This document shows positions 1 to 6,483 of a DNA stretch of 26,300 nucleotides, piece by piece. This DNA comes from Clostridia bacterium (GTDB lineage Bacteria > Bacillota > Clostridia > HGM11514): NCBI GenBank assembly GCA_900757255.1, contig CAAENE010000183.1, positions 1 through 26,300 of the forward strand, written 5' to 3'. Made by a program: the position numbers and the translations under genes. Every line of letters starts with the position of its first letter. Position 1 is the first letter of the stretch. The notes below the pieces were generated by a model. The model saw only the letters and a list, made by a program, of their open reading frames with translations, had not been told where the DNA came from and did no database searches.

Positions 1-244
1 CATCACGAACTCTAACCTCACGCTGCGCGTTCCGCTTGCGTTTGCTAAGAGTTCAGTGTTTACGATGACTACTCCGCCTAAGCTCGTACCTTGCCAAAGC
101 GGAGTACGTCCCTGCATCACGAACTCTAACCTCACGCTGCGCATTCTGCTTGCGTTTCTTAGAGTTCAGTGTTTCCGCCTGGATCACGAATTCTAAGGCT
201 CAGCTTCGACCTTTTGGTCTCGCTTTGCTAAGAGTTCAGTGTTT
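1..244. repeat. Three copies of a ~60-bp palindromic repeat
   Basis: Copies lie at 1-61, 115-174 and 182-244, all in the same orientation. Each opens with ATCACGAAYTCTAA and closes with AGAGTTCAGTGTTT. The ends pair (GAACTCT with AGAGTTC, CAC with GTG across a bulged A), giving a long imperfect hairpin. Copies 1 and 2 are nearly identical and carry an inner stem-loop (ACGC/GCGT enclosing a 3-bp stem with a TTC loop). Copy 3 has a different inner hairpin (GACC TTTT GGTC). Between copies 1 and 2 an unrelated hairpin pairs TACTCCGC (70-77) with GCGGAGTA (99-106). No coding potential is seen in 1-291, and the array may continue beyond the left edge. Confidence 0.85.
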
Positions 245-291
245 AGGAATCTTGTTATAACCTTTTAAAATTTAATTCAATCAGCAGAAAC

Positions 292-2319
292 TTACTGAAA
301 AAAGACTTTTTGCAGGTATTGTGGAAAATCATCCTCTTTGGGCAGCAAGTAGCTTTCATCAATTTGGCAAATCAGTGCGATATGCTGTTCCGGATAAAAC
401 ACAAACGACATATCCATGGTTTTGGCATACTCTTCACCGCTTACATAGGTTATACCATCCTCTGTTACTACATCAAACAATAATGACGTACCGGAGGCGT
501 GCTGCAGCGCATCGCTTGGAAAGTGCGGTATTCCATGAATCAGCTTTGGGCGGACAGAAGGATCTTTTGGACAATATTTGTACCGCACGGAATCTTTATA
601 AAAATAAGGTTTATCCATAGACAGAAGGATAGCATGCTGGGCTATTTGAGAGGCCGGATAACAAGCTTCGGGTACAAAAATCATACAATCGGTCCTGATT
701 TTCCACTCAGTCGCATCAACCGGACGATCAGCCCCGTCAGCTTCAACGGAGACGAAGCTATCCTCATCGAGAGTGAAGAGGCCAAATTCAACAAAATCTT
801 GTTTATTTAAATTGTGGATAACCGGAACAGTTTCAACACCATTTTTATGATAAATTTGAAACTGGATCGTATCAATATTAGAGGAAGCGTCAAAATTATA
901 AAAAAGAATAAAATAGTTGCCGGGACAAGGCAGTTGAGGCTTCCAGCAGGCTTTTACATAATCTCCTTGCCTGACTTCAGCGTAGCGGGTCATCTTATAG
1001 AAGCCCGCGCCCGCACTTTGATACCAGGTACCCTCTTCGCTGTAACCGCTGCCAGGCAGGTCAAAGTCAACCATAGTTTGGTGAAAAAAAGGAACAGAAG
1101 GCTTTTCATAATAAGAGGTCGAAACAGGTTCGCAAAGCTCTTCCCCATTTGTCTGGTAAAAGCGGATATCATCAATATCCAGCCAGGTATCTTTTTCGCC
1201 GCAGGAGGAAATTTCAATCTTCGCGCGGTTAGAGGTCACAGAAATATCTTTTATTTGAATTTCAGTCCAGATATCGGAAGGCAAATCAATGATATCATAA
1301 GAATAACTATTTTCTGCAGTTACTGTTATTTTAGAAACAGAACCATTGAGCCGTACACGTGCCGACAGGGTATATGTACCGTTCATAATATAAGTAAGCT
1401 CCTGATAACATTTAATATTGTACGCATGAAGCGCACCACCCTGCCGCAGAAAACAGTTACCCTCAAAAGCTTCATCAGAAAGATGGATCAGATTGAAATC
1501 AGAATCCCCCTGAACAACCCAGGAAACCGGAAAATGCGGATCGGGCTGATCTTCAAAACTATAATTGATATTATATTCAAACCCGCCGTTTCCCAAAAGA
1601 TTGACATTAGGAAGATTTTTTGTATAAAAACGAATATAATCCCATTGGCTTTCACCGGGCAGAGCGTCATAATTGACCTCCCCAAAAGCGTCGGTTGCAA
1701 GCGCGGTGAGCCAGAGATTCTGCTGGGCATAGTTTTTAGGCGCTCTGGTTTCCCGTACCTTTTGGCCATTGAGGTAAAAGGTGATACGGTCGGGCATCCA
1801 TTCATAACCCATCACAAAATAGTCGGCTGAAGAATCAACATGGTCGGCAGTTTTATCACCGATAAAGCCGCCCAAAGAGGTATGCTTGCCGATATAATAA
1901 TGGACATTGGTGTTAATAGCATAAGGGACTGCAGAATCAACCTCATAGCCGTCTAACTCAATCACCTGCCCAAATTTAGGCATTTCCTTTGTTTGACTCA
2001 TCTGCCCTAAACTCCAAAACGAGGAATGCAGGCCTCCCCCGCCGCCGAATAATTTACCGCGGCATTCATAATAACCATAACCAAAGAGATCGTTAGAAAT
2101 AATACCTCCGCCGGTTGGGATTTGTTTGCCGTTTTCCACAATTTTAGAAAACAGAACATGCAGGTTATCATCCGAAACGGAAACATTTTCAGCAAAGTTC
2201 AGGCCGCCCAGCTTCTCCCCTGTCCGTTCAAACCAATTATCACGGTTCAATTCAGTCCCTTGAAAATGATCTTCAAATAGAAGAGTATAGCCTTCTGGCC
2301 GAAAAATTTCATTACTCAA
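292..2319 (-). CDS. GH16-family multidomain carbohydrate-active protein
   Basis: This 675-aa protein begins with a glycoside hydrolase family 16 beta-jelly-roll domain (about residues 8-235). The catalytic ExDxxE motif is intact as E121, D123 and E126. The family cleaves beta-1,3/1,4-glucans, galactans and similar polymers; the substrate cannot be read here. Residues ~240-392 resemble a CBM4/9-type jelly-roll module (starts LLGNGGFE). Residues ~415-552 resemble the golvesin/xanthan-lyase C-terminal beta-sandwich (YSEEGTW, then a PG-Y turn, then F-P at the end). The last ~110 residues might be a copper-amine-oxidase-N-like stalk domain (weak). I see no signal peptide or membrane segment, which is odd for such modules. 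The start is TTG at 2319, set by AGGAGT (2328-2333) eight bases upstream; a 19-nt gap separates it from the YjbQ-family gene, so it is probably the last gene of that operon. Confidence 0.85.
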   Translation of the reverse strand: MSNEIFRPEGYTLLFEDHFQGTELNRDNWFERTGEKLGGLNFAENVSVSDDNLHVLFSKIVENGKQIPTGGGIISNDLFGYGYYECRGKLFGGGGGLHSSFWSLGQMSQTKEMPKFGQVIELDGYEVDSAVPYAINTNVHYYIGKHTSLGGFIGDKTADHVDSSADYFVMGYEWMPDRITFYLNGQKVRETRAPKNYAQQNLWLTALATDAFGEVNYDALPGESQWDYIRFYTKNLPNVNLLGNGGFEYNINYSFEDQPDPHFPVSWVVQGDSDFNLIHLSDEAFEGNCFLRQGGALHAYNIKCYQELTYIMNGTYTLSARVRLNGSVSKITVTAENSYSYDIIDLPSDIWTEIQIKDISVTSNRAKIEISSCGEKDTWLDIDDIRFYQTNGEELCEPVSTSYYEKPSVPFFHQTMVDFDLPGSGYSEEGTWYQSAGAGFYKMTRYAEVRQGDYVKACWKPQLPCPGNYFILFYNFDASSNIDTIQFQIYHKNGVETVPVIHNLNKQDFVEFGLFTLDEDSFVSVEADGADRPVDATEWKIRTDCMIFVPEACYPASQIAQHAILLSMDKPYFYKDSVRYKYCPKDPSVRPKLIHGIPHFPSDALQHASGTSLLFDVVTEDGITYVSGEEYAKTMDMSFVFYPEQHIALICQIDESYLLPKEDDFPQYLQKVFFQ

Positions 2320-2338
2320 AAAAATTCACTCCTAAGTT

Positions 2339-2755
2339 TTAATCTCCGATAATTTTAATCATCACTTTTTTGGGGCGTTTTCCATCAAATTCCCCATAAA
2401 ATATTTGTTCCCAGGTACCAAAATCAAGCTTACCGCCGGTCACAGCCACGACGACCTCCCGGCCCATAACAGAACGTTTCATATGTGCGTCTGCATTGTC
2501 CTCAAAACCATTATGGCGATACTGAGAATACGGTTTTTCAGGGGCAAGACGTTCCAGCCACTGTTCAAAATCATAATGCAGACCGCTTTCATCATCATTG
2601 ATGAAAACACTCGCAGTGATATTCATAGCATTGCAAAGAAGCAGCCCGTCAGTGATACCGCTTTTTTGAAGAGCGGATTCCACCTGAGGCGTAATATTGA
2701 CAAAAGCCCGGCGGGCGGGCAGATGAAAGGTCAAAACTTCCCGATACGATTTCAT
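2339..2755 (-). CDS. YjbQ/UPF0047-family protein
   Basis: This 138-aa protein covers the whole YjbQ (UPF0047) family length. Signature segments are present: NAMNITASVFINDDESGL near residue 42, the HNGFEDNADAHMKR block near residue 80, and GTWEQIFYGEFDG near residue 115. Members are small trimeric proteins. Some were described as having a weak thiamine-phosphate-synthase-like side activity, but the true role is unsettled, so I give no gene symbol. The start codon overlaps the stop of the upstream zinc-ribbon gene in an ATGA (2752-2755), so the two are probably translationally coupled. Family assignment is confident; function is not. Confidence 0.9.
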   Translation of the reverse strand: MKSYREVLTFHLPARRAFVNITPQVESALQKSGITDGLLLCNAMNITASVFINDDESGLHYDFEQWLERLAPEKPYSQYRHNGFEDNADAHMKRSVMGREVVVAVTGGKLDFGTWEQIFYGEFDGKRPKKVMIKIIGD

Positions 2756-3069
2756 GGGGGTTCCTCCTCGATTTCAGCGTTCAAAATATCTTTCGCTGTT
2801 TGAAGCGCACGGCTTGGCACAAATAAATTGACGCCAAAATTCGTAGCACCCATTACAATCTGCATATAACCGCCGGCACCTTTTGGTACAATTTCAACCG
2901 GAATACCGTTCGTTTCGAGCAGCTTTGCAATGACTTTTCCTTCAAAATCCGTGCCGCACTCACATAAAAATGCGGGTTTATCTAAATCATCTGATAACTC
3001 CGACTGACAATGCGGACAAGTTTTTAAATCTTCTTTTATTTCCGTTTTACATTTTGGGCACCAAGGCAT
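2752..3069 (-). CDS. Zinc-ribbon + DUF2007-type protein
   Basis: This is a 105-aa protein. Residues 4-23 form a zinc ribbon (CPKC...CPHC) of the kind found at the N-terminus of small regulatory or adaptor proteins. Residues ~33-98 look like DUF2007, a small alpha/beta domain called a putative signal-transducing domain (GTDFEGKVIAKLLETNGIP, then IPVEIV, ending in LFVPSRALQTAKDIL). The start is supported by AGGAGG eight bases upstream. The gene overlaps the 3' end of the SLOG gene by about 34 nt and the YjbQ-family gene by 4 nt, so it sits in the middle of a tightly packed operon. Function unknown; it is probably cytoplasmic. Confidence 0.85.
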   Translation of the reverse strand: MPWCPKCKTEIKEDLKTCPHCQSELSDDLDKPAFLCECGTDFEGKVIAKLLETNGIPVEIVPKGAGGYMQIVMGATNFGVNLFVPSRALQTAKDILNAEIEEEPP

Positions 3070-3560
3070 TTGTGATTCCTCCTATCTATTAAGGACGCAA
3101 CATTGAATATATTTTTTTCCTGTTTATTCGCATAACTGACGGTATACGCAGTACCGCCGTTTTTGCGGGTCAGATACGCAATAACGCAGGCAGAATGATC
3201 TACCAAATAACGGTTCCGAACATGCATACAACCGCGGGAATAGGTTTCCTGAAGAATAATAATTTCATCCGCCTGCTGCAAAATAGACCGATAAGTTTCT
3301 TTTTGTGCTGCAGAAAAATCTTTATCCTGGTCAGCACAGGGAATGATGCAGAAAAGACGGATCAGCGGGAACTCCTTTTTCAGATCCAGGATCGTTTGAG
3401 CAGCCAAAGAATCAAAACCAAGAGCCATACCGCTTAAAAAATCAAAATAACCTTCGTTGATCTTCGCTAATATTGTTTTTTTTAAGGCATCTGCCAAATC
3501 AGGGGAAGAACTTAACCTTCTGTGCCCGGTAAAGCAACAGGCTCTTTCTTTTACGATCAT
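3036..3560 (-). CDS. YpsA/DUF1273-like SLOG protein
   Basis: This protein of 174 aa belongs to the SLOG (Rossmann-like) superfamily near YpsA/DUF1273. It has the N-terminal CCFTGHRRL motif, a central FLSGMALGFDSLAA segment, a CIIPCADQ strand and a C-terminal ACVIAYLTRKNGGT, all of which line the predicted nucleotide-ligand pocket. SLOG domains bind nucleotides or their derivatives; the ligand is unknown here. I start it at ATG 3560, because AGGAG (3568-3572) lies seven bases upstream and the predicted transcription start (~3585) leaves almost no leader for the in-frame ATG at 3578. It is the first gene of the operon running to the GH16 gene. A shorter, degenerate relative lies at 7702-8157. 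Confidence 0.85.
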   Translation of the reverse strand: MIVKERACCFTGHRRLSSSPDLADALKKTILAKINEGYFDFLSGMALGFDSLAAQTILDLKKEFPLIRLFCIIPCADQDKDFSAAQKETYRSILQQADEIIILQETYSRGCMHVRNRYLVDHSACVIAYLTRKNGGTAYTVSYANKQEKNIFNVASLIDRRNHKCLGAQNVKRK

Positions 3561-3591
3561 CTTATAACTCCTAAACATAACTACATAAAAA

Positions 3592-3621
3592 ATTGTATGA
3601 AATGTCTCAAATTATGTCCAA
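3592..3621 (-). promoter_or_regulatory. Sigma-A promoter of the SLOG operon
   Basis: Read on the minus strand: -35 TTGGAC (3616-3621), an 18-bp spacer, and -10 TACAAT (3592-3597). Predicted transcription begins about 25 nt before the chosen ATG. Confidence 0.6.
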
Positions 3622-3798
3622 TTATAACTGCTCTGGAATGTATCCCGCCCTAACAGGAAGCACAGCGTCTGTTATCCAGCACGCGGCAAGCATATATCTC
3701 CAGGCCGGGAGGCAAAAACGCTGATTCCAATTATAACTACTTTGCGGATATGATACCATAAAATAACAAGAAAAACAAGCCATTAAAGTAAAAATAAA

Positions 3799-3824
3799 GA
3801 GGCATGGACAAAAAACCATGCCTC
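3799..3824 (-). terminator. Intrinsic terminator of the malic-enzyme operon
   Basis: A 9-bp stem GAGGCATGG/CCATGCCTC encloses an 8-nt loop. On the minus strand it is followed by a T-rich run. It lies 15 bases past the malic-enzyme stop codon. Confidence 0.85.
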
Positions 3825-3839
3825 GAAAAAATCAACCTG

Positions 3840-5012
3840 TTAAATTCTTGCTACGCCAGTGTCACGGGCAGCCTGGGCAACAGCCTGAGCAACAGCTGGT
3901 TTAACCTTATCGTTGAAAGAATCCGGAATGATATAATCCGGAGTAAGTTTCTCCTCGCTGATAACACCAGCAATCGCCTTAGCAGCGGCAATTTTCATTT
4001 CATCGTTAATATCGCTTGCACGGACGTCCAAAGCGCCGCGGAAAATTCCCGGGAAAGCCAGGACATTATTAATCTGGTTGGGGAAATCGCTGCGGCCAGT
4101 ACCCATAATCAAAACGCCGGCTTCTTTAGCAACATCGGGCAGAATTTCCGGAACCGGGTTAGCCATAGCAAAAACAATCGGGTCTTTCGCCATTGTTTTG
4201 ACCATTTCCGGAGTTAATACGCCGGGCGCTGAAACACCGATAAATACATCAGCGCCTTTGATAACATCAGCGAGCTGACCCTGCTTCTTTTCCAGATTAG
4301 AGATTTTCGCCATTTCAGCCTTAATCGCATTGAGCCCGCCGCGTCCGTCATAAATGGCGCCTTTGGTATCACAAAGAATCACTTTTTTCAGTCCCATACT
4401 CATTAGAAGTTTAGTAATAGCAATTCCGGCAGCACCGGAACCATTGACAACAACTTCAATATCAGAGATATCTTTTTTTGCCAGCTTTAACGCATTGAGC
4501 ATAGCGGCGAGAGTGACAACAGCAGTACCATGCTGGTCATCGTGGAAAATCGGAATATCGCATTCTTCCTTCAACCGTTTTTCGATTTCAAAGCAGCGCG
4601 GAGCAGAAATATCCTCTAAATTCACACCGCCGAAGGAGCCGGCAATCATTTTTACCGTATTGACAATATCGTCAACCTCTTTAGAACGCACGCAAATCGG
4701 AAAAGCGTCAACATCTCCGAACCGTTTAAAGAGAGCACATTTCCCTTCCATAACCGGCATACCGGCTTCAGGACCAATATCGCCAAGCCCCAACACAGCA
4801 GTACCGTCTGTAACAACTGCTACTAAATTACCGCGCCGGGTATATTTGTAAGATAAATCGGCATTTTCTGAGATTTCCAGGCAAGGCTCTGCAACCCCCG
4901 GTGTATAAGCAATTGCCAAATCATCTTTATCGGCAAGCTCTGCGCGGCAGCTGATTTCGATTTTCCCCTGCCATTGTTCATGCTTTTTTAAAGCGACTTC
5001 TTTCACTGACAT
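3840..5012 (-). CDS. Malic enzyme (malate dehydrogenase, decarboxylating)
   Basis: This 390-aa cytoplasmic enzyme converts malate to pyruvate and CO2 with reduction of NAD(P). It is the compact bacterial type without a phosphotransacetylase extension. Visible signatures: YTPGVAEPCLEI near residue 36, VTDGTAVLGLGDIGPEAG near 67, the lysine-containing EGKCALFKRFGDVDAFP segment near 89, the metal-binding FHDDQHGTAVV near 155, and the Rossmann GSGAAGIAI near 191. Cofactor preference cannot be read safely. ATG is preceded by AAAGGGA seven bases upstream. It lies 55 nt downstream of the LDH/MDH-like gene on the same strand, with a hairpin between them and a terminator only after this gene, so the two are probably co-transcribed. 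Confidence 0.93.
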   Translation of the reverse strand: MSVKEVALKKHEQWQGKIEISCRAELADKDDLAIAYTPGVAEPCLEISENADLSYKYTRRGNLVAVVTDGTAVLGLGDIGPEAGMPVMEGKCALFKRFGDVDAFPICVRSKEVDDIVNTVKMIAGSFGGVNLEDISAPRCFEIEKRLKEECDIPIFHDDQHGTAVVTLAAMLNALKLAKKDISDIEVVVNGSGAAGIAITKLLMSMGLKKVILCDTKGAIYDGRGGLNAIKAEMAKISNLEKKQGQLADVIKGADVFIGVSAPGVLTPEMVKTMAKDPIVFAMANPVPEILPDVAKEAGVLIMGTGRSDFPNQINNVLAFPGIFRGALDVRASDINDEMKIAAAKAIAGVISEEKLTPDYIIPDSFNDKVKPAVAQAVAQAARDTGVARI

Positions 5013-5045
5013 AATAACATCCCTTTCTTTTCAATATCCTTTATC

Positions 5046-5065
5046 CTTCGGCATAAAAACCGAAG
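5046..5065 (-). other. Intercistronic hairpin between dehydrogenase and malic enzyme genes
   Basis: CTTCGG (5046-5051) pairs with CCGAAG (5060-5065) around an 8-nt loop. No T-run follows on the minus strand, so it looks like an mRNA processing or stability element rather than a terminator. Confidence 0.5.
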
Positions 5066-5067
5066 CA

Positions 5068-6000
5068 TTACAGAGATTGTAAAATTGATTTAATCTGTTC
5101 GGCAGAATAGAGCAATTTTTTGAGTTCTTCATCGGTGAAATTAAACTGAATCGTCCTTTGTGCACCCTTCATTCCCATAATATTGGGCAGGCTGAGACAG
5201 ACATCATTGATCCCGTAAAGCCCATCAATCAGGCAACTGGTATGATGGATGGTGTTTTGATTTTTCAAAATCGTCCGGCACACGTTACAGACAACGGACG
5301 CAATAGCATAAAAAGTTGCGCCCTTTCGCTGAATAACTTCAGCGCCTGAATTTCTAACCTGTTCTTCGATCAGGTCTTTATCGACAGAAATACCCATTTC
5401 CTTACAATATAAATCAAATTCCATACCGCCGATATGAACCGAGCTCCAAACCGGAAATTGAGTATCACCATGTTCCCCGGCAATAAAGCCATGTACATTT
5501 TTAATATCGACGCCGGCAGCTTCGCTCAAAAGATACCGGAACCGGGCGCTGTCTAAAACCGCGCCTGTACCAAAAACCATACCTTTTGGCAGGCCGCTTT
5601 CCTTCTGAACGATATAGGTCAGAATGTCGACCGGGTTAGAAACGACCATGATAACGCCGCCGTTGTAATACTTCATAATATTTTTTGTGATATCCCGAAT
5701 CAGAGCCACATTTTTTTTGGCCAGGTCAATGCGGGTCTCGCCCGGTTTTCTGCCAAAGCCAGCCGAAATAATAATGATATCACTGTCAACTACATCCGGA
5801 TAATCTCCGGGATGAACATGCATTTCGCCCATAGCGGATAAACCATGCCGGATATCCATAGCTTCCCCTTCCGCCTTCGCGCGGTTTACGTCAATAATCA
5901 CTAATTCCGAAACCATGGACTTTAAAGCCAGAGAATACGAAATAGTCGCACCCACCGAACCGGCGCCGATAACGGTAATTTTTGAATGTTTCTTGTCCAT
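5068..6000 (-). CDS. LDH/MDH-superfamily 2-hydroxyacid dehydrogenase
   Basis: This 310-aa protein is closest to L-lactate dehydrogenases. It has the GAGSVGA NAD-binding loop (12-18), the NPVDILTY stretch (122-129), D150 and R153 of the DSARFR motif, and catalytic H177 in GEHGD. However, the mobile substrate loop reads GRKPGETR. R84 is at the place where lactate dehydrogenases have Gln102 and malate dehydrogenases have Arg, and H253 is where Thr246 is usual. In a Bacillus LDH, Gln102-to-Arg alone shifts preference from pyruvate to oxaloacetate, so substrate may be oxaloacetate or mixed. The downstream malic-enzyme gene fits a malate product. Automatic naming as ldh would be unsafe. ATG is preceded by GAGGTG four bases upstream. 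Confidence 0.9.
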   Translation of the reverse strand: MDKKHSKITVIGAGSVGATISYSLALKSMVSELVIIDVNRAKAEGEAMDIRHGLSAMGEMHVHPGDYPDVVDSDIIIISAGFGRKPGETRIDLAKKNVALIRDITKNIMKYYNGGVIMVVSNPVDILTYIVQKESGLPKGMVFGTGAVLDSARFRYLLSEAAGVDIKNVHGFIAGEHGDTQFPVWSSVHIGGMEFDLYCKEMGISVDKDLIEEQVRNSGAEVIQRKGATFYAIASVVCNVCRTILKNQNTIHHTSCLIDGLYGINDVCLSLPNIMGMKGAQRTIQFNFTDEELKKLLYSAEQIKSILQSL

Positions 6001-6054
6001 ATTTCACCTCAATCATTTTTAAAAAACTGACATTATTTCTATTTAACCATCCCA

Positions 6055-6083
6055 AGTCTACCATTATTTACACAATACGTCAA
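6055..6083 (-). promoter_or_regulatory. Sigma-A promoter of the dehydrogenase-malic enzyme operon
   Basis: Minus strand: -35 TTGACG (6078-6083), a 17-bp spacer, and -10 TAGACT (6055-6060). Confidence 0.6.
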
Positions 6084-6100
6084 TCAATGTTTCAAATGAT

Positions 6101-6127
6101 TTTTTTCCGGGTTTACCCGATTTTTTT
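6101..6127. promoter_or_regulatory. Symmetric GC palindrome between divergent promoters
   Basis: CGGG-TTTA-CCCG (6108-6119) is embedded in T-runs on both sides, about 25 bp upstream of the minus-strand -35. It could be an operator or a short terminator-like hairpin. Beyond this, the two promoters and a leader hairpin, I see nothing else in the 6001-6483 gap. Confidence 0.3.
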
Positions 6128-6312
6128 GTAATTTCCTACATATTTAAAAAGAAAATCCAACCAATTCGTATTTCAATAGGTTTTGTAAAAACGTAAAAAA
6201 TATGTAAGGTTGACGGCTTGAAAATAATCATAGGAAAACGATTTCATATTGCATAAAATCCAATGATTTCCTGCTGTATTTTTGGATAAAGTGATGATTC
6301 TAATATATTTGC

Positions 6313-6341
6313 TTGCATTTTAAAAAAAAGGATGGTATGAT
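6313..6341 (+). promoter_or_regulatory. Sigma-A promoter of the alcohol dehydrogenase gene
   Basis: -35 TTGCAT (6313-6318), a 17-bp spacer, -10 TATGAT (6336-6341). The leader is about 136 nt and contains a hairpin GAGATTG/CAATCTC (6351-6357 with 6370-6376). Confidence 0.65.
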
Positions 6342-6483
6342 AAAGACGATGAGATTGACTATTTTTTAACAATCTCTGGACAATTGGTGAACAGGAGTCT
6401 CTAACTATCCTATACAAAAGGCGGCAGAGAGGTTCCAAAGAAAGAATAAAATGCCGGAGACGGCGGAAGGGAGCTGTAGTATT

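Noticed and set aside
1..244. CRISPR array or integron attC sites
   Set aside because: Only three copies with gaps of 53 and 7 bp, no constant spacers, no cas or integrase gene, and no GTTRRRY core at the right ends.
814..1830. 338-residue plus-strand reading frame
   Set aside because: It lies antisense inside the GH16 gene, has no ribosome site and shows no family features; a shadow of the real gene.
3622..3819. Cys/aromatic-rich 65-residue minus-strand frame
   Set aside because: It begins inside the malic-enzyme terminator, has no ribosome site and covers the GC-richer inter-repeat block.
6064..6077. Rex (NADH-responsive) site near the dehydrogenase promoter
   Set aside because: Only a left half resembling TTGTGTAAATAA is present; the inverted right half is missing.
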